NCBI GenBank assembly: GCA_030695685.1
Contig: JAUYPT010000001.1
Span: 1 to 8,248 of the forward strand
Direction: 5' to 3'
Length of the DNA stretch: 8,248 nucleotides
From: Nanobdellota archaeon
GTDB taxonomy: Archaea; Nanobdellota; Nanobdellia; Woesearchaeales; GW2011-AR9
The translations under genes were made by a program, and so were the position numbers. The notes under the pieces were generated by a model that searched no databases, was not told where the DNA came from, and saw only the letters and a list, made by a program, of their open reading frames with translations. Of this stretch, positions 1 through 5,853 are shown in pieces (the first letter of the stretch is position 1; each line of letters opens with the position of its first letter).

Positions 1-153
1 GGCAGGCCTGTCGTCGAATTAGCTTTTGAAGAAAATGCAGAACCACGAATTGACTTCATCGGAACCTGTATTAAAGTCAGCGGCGGGACAGATTACAACA
101 TTGTCAAAGCGGTAGACCGATTGTTATACCAATGGTATAAAGTTATGAAATAA
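1..153 (+). CDS. C-terminal 50 residues of an unrecognised protein (5' truncated by window)
   Basis: Frame 1 is open from the first base to a TAA stop at 151-153, giving 50 residues that begin GRPVVELAFEENAEPRIDF and end in a tyrosine-rich helix-like tail (LLYQWYKVMK). The mix of short beta-like stretches (VVELAF, IDFIGTCIKV) and a final helix looks like the end of a globular cytoplasmic domain. I do not recognise the family, and there is no membrane segment or catalytic signature to use. The next gene starts one base after this stop, so the two are almost certainly co-transcribed. Confidence 0.7.
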   Translation, partial: GRPVVELAFEENAEPRIDFIGTCIKVSGGTDYNIVKAVDRLLYQWYKVMK

Positions 154-154
154 G

Positions 155-631
155 ATGATTCTGGATTATATACGGCTCCGATTTATGGGACATGGTCATG
201 AAGAATCTGTAGAAAGGATAGCGGAATGTTTTGTGGCCCAGTTATTTGTTGGAGTAGAAAACAAATATCAGCCGCTGGAATATACGTTAGAAGAAAGCCT
301 TGGTTATTTAGAAAGGAGTGTTGAAAAAATGGATTTCCAGTCCCTCGCTGATATTATTGCTATCCCTGCAGATCTGCCACGACTACCACAGGGTTATAGA
401 ACTGAAGATGAGTTAGCACTCAGCCAGTGGCATGAGATCTACTGCAACCAAAAATCTGTTCTTTCCCAAAAGCAAATCGACCGCTACGAAAAATTATTGC
501 AGAAAATACCGCCTAAATTTGAGGAGCTTCTGGAAGCAATAAAGAATGGAAATTTGAAAGAGTATGAACGAAAGAAGAAACTTATTTTACATCAGAAACA
601 GGAATTATGGAATGAAATGACTAAGAAATAA
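155..631 (+). CDS. hypothetical protein, 158 aa, helical and charged
   Basis: The ORF begins with ATG one nucleotide after the stop of the upstream gene (TAA-G-ATG), which argues for translational coupling in one operon. A second ATG lies 11 codons in, at 185, and could be the real start. The protein has no signal peptide or membrane span. Residues 1-60 mix hydrophobic and acidic patches. Residues 80-158 are strongly charged and probably helical or coiled (for example YEKLLQKIPPKFEELLEAIK and a closing KKKLILHQKQELW). No catalytic motif is apparent and I do not recognise the family. It is followed 11 nt later by a GNAT acetyltransferase on the same strand. Reality as a gene is supported by length, tight spacing and plausible composition; function is unknown. 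Confidence 0.7.
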   Translation: MILDYIRLRFMGHGHEESVERIAECFVAQLFVGVENKYQPLEYTLEESLGYLERSVEKMDFQSLADIIAIPADLPRLPQGYRTEDELALSQWHEIYCNQKSVLSQKQIDRYEKLLQKIPPKFEELLEAIKNGNLKEYERKKKLILHQKQELWNEMTKK

Positions 632-642
632 GACGGGCAAAA

Positions 643-1317
643 ATGATTAATGACATTATCATCCGGCATTTCAAAAAGAAGGATAAAAAGCAGATTGCTG
701 CTATCCATCGGGAAGCATTTCGACACGCTCTTGGTGAAGAAAATTATCAAACCTATTTTAAGGAAGATTTAGACCGCGTTTTAGAAGATGGTAATCTTGT
801 TATCGCTGAGCATGAGAAAAGAGTCGTTGGTTTTGCGGAATATATCCGCCTCGGCGACAGCCAATATGAAAGAGAAACACTAGAGAAGTGGTTAGGCTGG
901 GTAAACCAGCCACACTTTGCCAATTATAGTACAGAAGCGCTGGCTATACATCGTGCAGAATTTGAAAAAGCATTTCAAGAACAGCGGAAACAGTTAGGCC
1001 ATGGTGATGTTGTTGCTATAGTACATGAAAATTCTCTGACACAAAATCTGATAACCATTACTGATAATGATTTTTATTTTAAAGAGCTTGCTGTAACAGA
1101 AAAATACCGAAGGCAAGGAATAGGAACGAAACTCGTTACAGAAAGAATCAACATTGCCCGGGAGAAAGAAGCATCGCTTATTCTTGTCAATTGCCTTATT
1201 GGAGGTGATGGTGCAAAAGTATATAATCAGCACAAATTAGGTTTTCTGCCCATCATTGAAGGCAGTCCAGTCTTTGACAACGGCGCTGGAATAAGGGTAT
1301 ATGGTAAAAAGCTTTAG
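643..1317 (+). CDS. GNAT-family N-acetyltransferase
   Basis: This is a predicted acetyl-CoA-dependent N-acyltransferase of the GNAT fold. The acetyl-CoA-binding motif A is clear near residues 148-175: a beta strand (FKELAV), then the pyrophosphate loop RRQGIG at 156-161 (R/Q-x-x-G-x-G), then a long helix. It is followed by a strand (ASLILVNCL) and the typical motif B ending YNQHKLGFLPI at 194-204. The N-terminus (IIIRHFKKKDKKQIAAIHREAF) is the usual beta1-alpha1, and residues 51-68 form the beta2-beta3 hairpin. Between about 72 and 138 there is an extra, mostly helical segment absent from minimal GNATs, perhaps a substrate-binding insertion. The substrate cannot be told from sequence. ATG at 643 lies 11 nt after the upstream stop, so it is the last gene of the rightward cluster; it ends 4 nt from the stop of the convergent gene. 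Confidence 0.85.
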   Translation: MINDIIIRHFKKKDKKQIAAIHREAFRHALGEENYQTYFKEDLDRVLEDGNLVIAEHEKRVVGFAEYIRLGDSQYERETLEKWLGWVNQPHFANYSTEALAIHRAEFEKAFQEQRKQLGHGDVVAIVHENSLTQNLITITDNDFYFKELAVTEKYRRQGIGTKLVTERINIAREKEASLILVNCLIGGDGAKVYNQHKLGFLPIIEGSPVFDNGAGIRVYGKKL

Positions 1318-1321
1318 GACA

Positions 1322-1696
1322 CTACTGGTTTTTCTCCATTCCCATCACTTCCAACTGATTATTCTTTATTGTTACCAGGCGAAAATTTAATCCTAATTCT
1401 AAGACTGCTTCCAATAAGGCCATATGTTCTTTTCCGGAGCCAGAAACAAAATTTAAGGCAACCTCAAAATCAGTAATCTGTCCTTTCAGTTGTTTTTTAA
1501 TCTGTTCAACAATCTCCTTTGTTTCCCAAAAAGGATCAATCAGAATAGGTCTCGTGTTATCTGCCCAGGAGAATTTTTCCTGCCCGAAACTGGTTGTGAT
1601 CAGAAAAACTTTAGTCCAGGGCTGAGCTTTGATAATCGCACTTACTTCTGTCCAAGTTCCCTTTCCTGTCGATAAACAAGCGATAAGTGTAGGCAT
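1322..1696 (-). CDS. stand-alone CARF-like Rossmann-fold protein, 124 aa
   Basis: A small soluble alpha/beta protein. Visible elements are a beta1 strand running into a glycine-rich loop (TLIACLSTGKGTW, residues 3-15), a helix, a second hydrophobic strand (KVFLITT, 29-35), a third (PILIDP), an amphipathic helix (57-71), and then strand-loop-helix with the signature LNFVSGSGKEHMALLEAVLELG at 81-102, followed by a last strand (FRLVTI). The N-x-x-S-G-S-G-K-x-x-M pattern closely resembles the N-x-T-G-G-T-K-x-M loop of CARF domains, which bind cyclic oligoadenylates in Csm6/Can/Csa3-type proteins. No effector domain (HEPN, nuclease or winged helix) is attached, and no CRISPR locus is visible. The ligand role is therefore inference; it could be a diverged nucleotide-binding orphan. 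A TATA-like box 26 nt upstream fits a leaderless mRNA starting at this ATG. Confidence 0.7.
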   Translation of the reverse strand: MPTLIACLSTGKGTWTEVSAIIKAQPWTKVFLITTSFGQEKFSWADNTRPILIDPFWETKEIVEQIKKQLKGQITDFEVALNFVSGSGKEHMALLEAVLELGLNFRLVTIKNNQLEVMGMEKNQ

Positions 1697-1718
1697 AAAC
1701 AGCAGTTTCTACCACTAC

Positions 1719-1726
1719 TTTAAATT
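1719..1726 (-). promoter_or_regulatory. TATA-like box for the CARF-like gene
   Basis: The motif reads AATTTAAA on the minus strand and is centred about 26 nt upstream of the ATG at 1696. That spacing is expected when transcription begins at or next to the start codon, and recurs for most first genes in this window. Confidence 0.5.
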
Positions 1727-1752
1727 TTTTGTGTGTTTTTTGTCTGTTTTAG

Positions 1753-1794
1753 TAGTGAGCGACAAAAATAAGCTATTAATCCAGTCGCTCACTA
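1753..1794. repeat. 11-bp perfect inverted repeat in divergent promoter region
   Basis: TAGTGAGCGAC at 1753-1763 is exactly mirrored by GTCGCTCACTA at 1784-1794, with a 20-nt AT-rich spacer. The arms are more GC-rich than the surrounding intergenic DNA. The element sits between two divergent genes, about 60 nt upstream of one start and about 70 nt upstream of the other. It could be an operator for a dimeric regulator or an RNA hairpin; it is not followed by a T-run on the + strand, so a terminator is less likely. Confidence 0.65.
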
Positions 1795-1829
1795 TAGGGT
1801 AAACAACCAATTCTTCATACGTTATTTAT

Positions 1830-1843
1830 GTCGTTTACTATAG
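1830..1843 (+). promoter_or_regulatory. TATA region of the Nudix gene overlapping a copy of the intergenic box
   Basis: The sequence GTCGTTTACTATAG matches 12 of 14 positions of GTCGCTCACTATAG at 1784-1797, a direct copy 46 bp upstream that includes the right arm of the inverted repeat. The ACTATA part is centred about 24 nt before the GTG at 1862 and is a good TATA candidate. A protein recognising the box would therefore compete with TBP here. A second TATA candidate (CTTATAT, 1854-1860) lies about 26 nt before the alternative ATG at 1883. Confidence 0.45.
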
Positions 1844-1861
1844 TACAGAAATACTTATATT

Positions 1862-2374
1862 GTGAAAAGATACCGTAGGGACATGAAACCGGAAAAAGCC
1901 CATTATGTTGTTGCTACGGCAATTGTCATCAAAGACGGTAAATATCTCCTGTTAAAACGAGCGCCTCGCGAAACAGCATATCCCGGCAAATGGTCTGTTC
2001 CCGGCGGCAAATTAGAGCGGAAAGATTACGAGCAGAAACCGAAAGATTCAGAAGACGCCTGGTATCATATCGGGGAAAAATTAGTCCAGCGGGAAGTGAT
2101 GGAAGAAGCCGGCATTGCCATCAAAGATGTCAAATATGCTACCAGCTTAACCTTCATCCGGCCGGATAATATTCCTGTTGTCGTTTTAAGTTATTTTGCA
2201 GACTATGATCACGGAGAAGTAACGCTGCAAGATCAAAGCCATACTGACTATGCCTGGGTTACTGTCGAAGAAGCAAAAGACTATGATTTGATTCCAGGAA
2301 TTTATGAAGAATTGGAAATGGTTGACCGCCATCTGAAAGGTAATCCGTTAACGCTGTGGAAGAAGAAAGAGTAG
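1862..2374 (+). CDS. Nudix (MutT-like) hydrolase with an extended Nudix box
   Basis: A predicted Mg2+-dependent nucleoside-diphosphate-linked pyrophosphohydrolase; the actual substrate is not predictable. The N-terminal strand-rich half (HYVVATAIVIKDGKYLLLKR) and W44-x-x-PGG49 are typical Nudix features. The metal-binding helix is R77-E-V-M-E-E-A-G-I85, matching REUxEExGU. The box is stretched: from G49 to I85 there are 37 residues instead of the canonical 23, because about 14 residues (roughly 54-70, KDYEQKPKDSEDAWYHI) separate the GG loop from the catalytic helix, and no Glu sits at the canonical G-x5-E spacing. The REVMEE glutamates are intact, so it should be active. The start used is GTG at 1862, favoured by an ACTATA box about 24 nt upstream; ATG at 1883 is a good alternative and removes only seven basic residues. 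Confidence 0.9.
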   Translation: MKRYRRDMKPEKAHYVVATAIVIKDGKYLLLKRAPRETAYPGKWSVPGGKLERKDYEQKPKDSEDAWYHIGEKLVQREVMEEAGIAIKDVKYATSLTFIRPDNIPVVVLSYFADYDHGEVTLQDQSHTDYAWVTVEEAKDYDLIPGIYEELEMVDRHLKGNPLTLWKKKE

Positions 2375-2434
2375 AAAAACATATTAATTCTAAAAAAATA
2401 AAGTATTGATGATAATTAGGTTTTTCGAAAAAGT

Positions 2435-3142
2435 ATGATCGCCGCGAAAATAAAAAAGAAAGTGTATCATCATTTTATGGTTAGCGCTCTTATCGTATTT
2501 ATCCTCTTTAATCTATTTTTAGCAGTCTACGCTATCCAGATAAATAACCCCTACGCGATCAAAGGACAAATAAGTTTTATCATCTATGGATTTTTACTTT
2601 TTTTGCTGAGACAAAAACTGAATATGAGTAAGCTGACGTATTTTATTCTCTTACTAGGATTTTCCTTCCATGTATCCAATATCCTGGGCGATTTTTATTA
2701 TCACTCGCCGATTATTATCCCTTGGGATTACGTCACGCATATAGTCCCTTTTATTGGTTTTTCGATGTTATTATTTAACTTCCAGAAAGAAAGGATGGAT
2801 CACCACAAGATCTTCTGCTTCCGCAATATATTTTTATTTCTGTTCTTTTTTTTAGCCGTGAGCGGTATTGGAGTCTTGATAGAAATTGGCGAATACGCCG
2901 GCTATGCTCTTCTTGGCGTCAAGAATGGGGCTTTATTGTTCGGAGGAGGGGATTTTGACACTATTGTCGTCACCAGCGATGTTGTAACCGAGATGAACCG
3001 ACGCGGCGGAGGCTGGTATGATGCCATGACCGATCTTTTAGTTAATAGTTATACTGCCTTCGTAACATTGTTGGTTTTATTTTGGCATCATTTCTATGAG
3101 TATAGGAAGCGGAAGAAGAGAAAAAGAGCTACTATTACTTAG
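2435..3142 (+). CDS. polytopic membrane protein, YjdF/DUF2238-like
   Basis: An integral membrane protein of 235 residues with about six hydrophobic spans (approximately 14-34, 46-59, 66-85, 98-115, 131-150 and 204-219), a short basic N-terminus, and a strongly basic C-terminal tail (YRKRKKRKR) that would be cytoplasmic. Polar residues within or next to membrane spans are conserved-looking: W97-D-x-x-T-H102, E150 and E153 (LIEIGEYAGY), and W194-Y-D-A-M-T-D200-x-x-x-N204. This D/H/E/D-x-x-x-D/N pattern is what I associate with the YjdF (DUF2238) family, which resembles VanZ-like proteins; function is unestablished. The ATG is 60 nt after the Nudix stop, so it may be co-transcribed or have its own promoter in the A-rich spacer. 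Its last four bases overlap the convergent reductase gene. Confidence 0.75.
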   Translation: MIAAKIKKKVYHHFMVSALIVFILFNLFLAVYAIQINNPYAIKGQISFIIYGFLLFLLRQKLNMSKLTYFILLLGFSFHVSNILGDFYYHSPIIIPWDYVTHIVPFIGFSMLLFNFQKERMDHHKIFCFRNIFLFLFFFLAVSGIGVLIEIGEYAGYALLGVKNGALLFGGGDFDTIVVTSDVVTEMNRRGGGWYDAMTDLLVNSYTAFVTLLVLFWHHFYEYRKRKKRKRATIT

Positions 3143-4224
3143 ACCAAATACTTCCCAAACCGTAAAAACCGCGGTTCTTTTATCAATGCCATCATCACTA
3201 ACGGAATAGGATTATCTCTCGTATATTTCTCAAATACTTTCTGCACTTTTGGCTGGTTAATGTAGGAAACTAATGTATCCCAGTCGCGATCCGAAAATTT
3301 ATCCAAAATTCGCCGCACCAGCAAATGTAATTTTAGCTTTTTCGCCAGCGGCTGTACTTCCTGCTGATAATTTTTATGATTACTAATACAATCGACTACA
3401 ATTTCTGCCTGCCGTAATCCCGGCACTAAGCCGCCTAACGTTGTCGCTTTCACAAATCCCGCGGCATCACCTAATAGATAACAGTTTTCTTTCTGCAGCT
3501 GTTGTGCGGGATGATAGACAGGAATAGTTCCAGCCTGCATTTCTTTCACTGTAAAACCATGTTCTGCCATGAATTTGTCAAAATAAGCGCGGGAATTTTT
3601 GCGCATCGCTAACCCTACTCGCGCAATAGTGCTCGATTCCGGCACAATCCAGGCAAACAATTCCGGGCAGACTTTTTCCCCAAAATACGTTTTGAAAGAA
3701 GCGGGGTCAAAATGTCCTTCAACGATCGCCTGAATTCCGTAATAATTCTCCCGCTGCGGATGATATAATCCATACGCTTTCGCCGTCGGGGATAATGGGC
3801 CGTCTGAAGCAATAACGATGTCAGGTGTAATCCGTTTTTCGACGTTCTGAATAGAATCTTTAATGATCAGCTCGTTTCCTTCCTTGCGCAGGAAAGAATG
3901 GTTGAGATAGACAGTAACACCTTCTTTCTTGGCTAAATTGCCAAAGAAATTGTCAAACTTATTCCGGCAGACGAGATATTCTTTTTGTTTCACCTCTAAT
4001 TTTTGATGAGGAGAATAAACCTCCACGTTCTCAAAGGTATTGACTAAAAATGACTCCATCGGCAGCTTAAACTGGTCAAAATCAGACGTTAAGAGGCCTG
4101 TGCATTGGATCGGCAAGCCAATCTGGGCGTGATTTTCATACACAGAAACCTGATGGCCATGCTTTGCCAGCAAAGAGGCGGCATAACAGCCGATGGGACC
4201 GGCACCAATCACGGCAATGTTCAT
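3139..4224 (-). CDS. geranylgeranyl-reductase-family FAD-dependent oxidoreductase
   Basis: A flavoprotein of 361 residues, the expected size for archaeal geranylgeranyl reductases, which saturate the isoprenoid chains of membrane lipids. The N-terminus is a Rossmann ADP-binding fold, MNIAVIGAGPIG, with GxGxxG at 7-12 and an acidic residue ending beta2 (VSVYE30). A P-I-Q-C41-T-G element resembles the conserved Cys-Gly motif near the flavin. A strand IVIASDGPLSP (about 136-146) matches the second FAD contact region, and G252-D-A-A-G-F257 followed by a Gly-rich T-L-G-G-L-V-P-G loop is the third FAD-binding signature of this superfamily. The C-terminal third is helical and basic. Whether the substrate is lipid, chlorophyll-like or another polyprenyl compound cannot be told. 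A TATA box 26 nt upstream indicates a leaderless single-gene transcript. Confidence 0.85.
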   Translation of the reverse strand: MNIAVIGAGPIGCYAASLLAKHGHQVSVYENHAQIGLPIQCTGLLTSDFDQFKLPMESFLVNTFENVEVYSPHQKLEVKQKEYLVCRNKFDNFFGNLAKKEGVTVYLNHSFLRKEGNELIIKDSIQNVEKRITPDIVIASDGPLSPTAKAYGLYHPQRENYYGIQAIVEGHFDPASFKTYFGEKVCPELFAWIVPESSTIARVGLAMRKNSRAYFDKFMAEHGFTVKEMQAGTIPVYHPAQQLQKENCYLLGDAAGFVKATTLGGLVPGLRQAEIVVDCISNHKNYQQEVQPLAKKLKLHLLVRRILDKFSDRDWDTLVSYINQPKVQKVFEKYTRDNPIPLVMMALIKEPRFLRFGKYLV

Positions 4225-4245
4225 AGAATCTTCTCACATTATAGT

Positions 4246-4254
4246 CTATAAAAA
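4246..4254 (-). promoter_or_regulatory. TATA-like box for the reductase gene
   Basis: The minus strand reads CCTTTTTATAG here, centred about 26 nt before the ATG at 4224. This is a strong archaeal TATA match and again implies a leaderless mRNA. Confidence 0.6.
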
Positions 4255-4285
4255 GGTTATGAAATCATAAAAAAAGAAAGAAAAA

Positions 4286-4334
4286 CTTCAACCAAATTTA
4301 AGAAAAGAAAAGAAAAAAAAGATTTGGATTGAAG
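4286..4334 (-). terminator. U-rich hairpin terminator of the surface-protein gene
   Basis: On the minus strand, downstream of the stop at 4354, the arms CTTCAATCCAAAT (4322-4334) and ATTTGGTTGAAG (4286-4297) pair with a single bulged T. They enclose a 24-nt pyrimidine-rich loop containing several runs of four to eight T. More T-runs follow in 4262-4285. Archaeal RNA polymerase terminates at U-tracts, so both the loop and the tail could act. The adjacent reductase promoter lies only about 30 nt further on, so efficient termination would be useful here. Confidence 0.6.
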
Positions 4335-4353
4335 CTTAAAACGCTTACTACAT

Positions 4354-5625
4354 TTAGTAGTAAGATTGGTCGTCTTCGTCGTCTTTTCGTAATCTACTGA
4401 AACCAACAATCAAGCCAACGATAACTAGTACGATGACTAGTACAATCAAGGCTATTTCAAGTCCGTTTCGAAGATCTACGTTGCCGTTACCCATACCGGA
4501 TGCAACAGTTGCGCTTAAGGTAATGGATTCCATGACTTTTTCTCCAGATTTAACAGCCAGAGAGGCAGTATGTTCTCCATTAACAGCGTTGGCATCAACG
4601 TTAAGGTTAACGTAAGCTACCTTACTTTCACCAGGAGCTAAAACAACAAGTGTTTCGCTGAGGGAAGCGGTTGCCCAGTCGCCGGTTACAACACTTAAAG
4701 TGTATGCTTTTGAACTGGTTCCTTCATTGCTTAAAGCAACTCCGTAAACAGCAGTTTTACCAGCAGCGACAGCTTGCGATTCAGGACTAACTACCACAAC
4801 TAACTTTTCAGCAGCTTGGAACTGTTCGTTGCCAAGAACTGTTAAAGTGTATTTTTGGGTCATGGTTTCATGTCCGTTATCGTATTCGACGCTTACTAAG
4901 ACTTCGTAGTCACCAGCTTGAGCATCAGCAGGGATTTGTAAGAGTAAGCCTCCTTCATAATCGCCTGTAACGTCTTCGCGGTCACCAGCATCTATTTCGT
5001 CAACGTATTCTGTTGCGCTAACGCCTAAAGATGGGATAGCAACGGTAACTTGAACGTCTTCTTGGTCGCTTTCACCAAAGTTTTCTACCAAAACACTTGT
5101 TAACAAAGATCGGCCAGCTTTCACGGTGTTACCCGGAGAGAAGGTTACATCTTTGATATCTACACTGTGTCGTGGAGATTCAACTTCTAATTCGAATGTA
5201 CTAACAATTTCAGCGGAGTTTCGGTCAAGAACAAAAACACGCAAGGTGTTTAATCCGTTGTCCAAATCTCGTGGAACTGTTAATTCCAAGTTAACTGTTT
5301 TTCGTGTTCCTGCTCGAACATCAAACAAAGCGGTGGAATCTTCTAAATCAACAGAGTCAGAGTATTCGTAGCCGCTCAATCGAGCTACAACTTCGATACC
5401 TTCAGCATCAACTGCACCTGTATTCTGCAGTGTAACTTCGATATCTAGTTTTTCACCTTCTTCAACTACAAGGTCGTTTCCTACGACTAAATCTTCATCA
5501 TTAACTTCAACTGTAATCATAGCTCGGGTCAAACTACCAAGAGTACTTGTGGTAGCTGCGCCAACCAGAGAAACAGCGAATAAGCTAATGACAAAGATAG
5601 CCATTAAACTTAGCAATTTTCTCAT
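4354..5625 (-). CDS. cell-surface protein with CARDB/APHP-like domains and C-terminal membrane anchor
   Basis: A 423-residue secreted, membrane-anchored protein, probably a surface-layer or envelope component. From ATG 5625 it begins with a signal peptide (MRKLLSLMAIFVISLFAVSL, cleavage near VGAA). It continues with three or more tandem Ig-like beta-sandwich repeats resembling CARDB/APHP domains; recurring phrases are LDIEVTLQNTGAVDAEGIEV, LLTSVLVENFGESDQEDVQV and AVYGVALSNEGTSSKAYTLS. The end has one membrane span (IALIVLVIVLVIVGLIVGF) followed by an acidic cytoplasmic tail ending DDEDDQSYY. There are no cysteines. The frame stays open to an ATG at 5694, but I chose 5625 because GGAGG lies 9 nt before it and the signal peptide starts there; the 23 extra residues would put a basic extension before it. 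The strong ribosome site, long leader and terminator suggest high expression. Confidence 0.88.
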   Translation of the reverse strand: MRKLLSLMAIFVISLFAVSLVGAATTSTLGSLTRAMITVEVNDEDLVVGNDLVVEEGEKLDIEVTLQNTGAVDAEGIEVVARLSGYEYSDSVDLEDSTALFDVRAGTRKTVNLELTVPRDLDNGLNTLRVFVLDRNSAEIVSTFELEVESPRHSVDIKDVTFSPGNTVKAGRSLLTSVLVENFGESDQEDVQVTVAIPSLGVSATEYVDEIDAGDREDVTGDYEGGLLLQIPADAQAGDYEVLVSVEYDNGHETMTQKYTLTVLGNEQFQAAEKLVVVVSPESQAVAAGKTAVYGVALSNEGTSSKAYTLSVVTGDWATASLSETLVVLAPGESKVAYVNLNVDANAVNGEHTASLAVKSGEKVMESITLSATVASGMGNGNVDLRNGLEIALIVLVIVLVIVGLIVGFSRLRKDDEDDQSYY

Positions 5626-5634
5626 TTTAATCTT

Positions 5635-5639
5635 CCTCC
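5635..5639 (-). promoter_or_regulatory. Shine-Dalgarno sequence deciding the surface-protein start
   Basis: The minus strand reads GGAGG here, nine nucleotides before the ATG at 5625. It is the clearest Shine-Dalgarno element in the window, where most other first genes appear leaderless, and it supports starting 69 nt inside the longest open frame. Confidence 0.75.
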
Positions 5640-5673
5640 AAATCCTTTTAATAAAGGCTTTGAACTTGAATAA

Positions 5674-5690
5674 TAGGCTATTATAGCCTA
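5674..5690 (-). promoter_or_regulatory. perfect 7-bp hairpin/palindrome in the surface-protein leader
   Basis: TAGGCTA-TAA-TAGCCTA on the minus strand forms a perfect 7-bp stem with a 3-nt loop, 49 nt upstream of the chosen start codon. If transcription starts from the TATA box at 5724-5732, it lies near the 5' end of a leader of about 75 nt. It also contains TATAATA itself, so it could instead be a palindromic operator over a nearer TATA box. Confidence 0.5.
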
Positions 5691-5723
5691 CCATCGTTAT
5701 TTTAGAGCATCTAATAGTGGCTG

Positions 5724-5732
5724 TTATTTAAA
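5724..5732 (-). promoter_or_regulatory. TATA-like box of the surface-protein gene
   Basis: The minus strand reads GTTTAAATA. Initiation about 26 nt downstream would be near 5702, giving a leader of about 75 nt before the Shine-Dalgarno-preceded ATG. Confidence 0.5.
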
Positions 5733-5839
5733 CCTTTCGTGTTTTTTAGCATTCTTTAGTAATTACACTAAGTCCCTATCTTAAAATGGTTAATGTAGAA
5801 AAGCCAATTGATATATGTTATGAAAGCCCAAACTAGAAG

Positions 5840-5853
5840 AAATAAGCTTATTT
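5840..5853 (-). terminator. 14-bp palindrome at the permease stop codon
   Basis: AAATAAGCTTATTT is a perfect palindrome that begins at the first stop-codon base to be copied last (stop 5853-5855) and would fold as a small hairpin just after the permease coding end. It is flanked by direct copies of TAGAAGAAAT (5834-5843 and 5854-5863). Termination is a plausible role, though no long T-run follows on the minus strand. Confidence 0.35.

Noticed and set aside
994..1233. 79-codon minus-strand ORF
   Set aside because: It lies entirely inside the GNAT gene, antisense to motif A, and its translation has low-complexity cysteine/phenylalanine-rich composition with no recognisable domain.
1490..1675. 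61-codon plus-strand ORF
   Set aside because: It is antisense to the CARF-like gene and has no promoter, ribosome site or domain.
1753..1794. Inverted repeat as a CRISPR repeat or transposon end
   Set aside because: There are no regularly spaced repeat units or spacers, no transposase and no target-site duplication.
3615..3812. 65-codon minus-strand ORF
   Set aside because: It is out of frame within the reductase gene, which carries clear FAD-binding signatures.
4433..4615. 60-codon plus-strand ORF (with a similar one at 5126-5371)
   Set aside because: Both are antisense to the surface-protein gene and serine/threonine-rich, as expected for a complement of a beta-rich coding sequence.
5626..5694. 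23-residue N-terminal extension of the surface protein
   Set aside because: A Shine-Dalgarno site and a normal signal peptide mark the internal ATG at 5625; the extension would overlap the leader hairpin.
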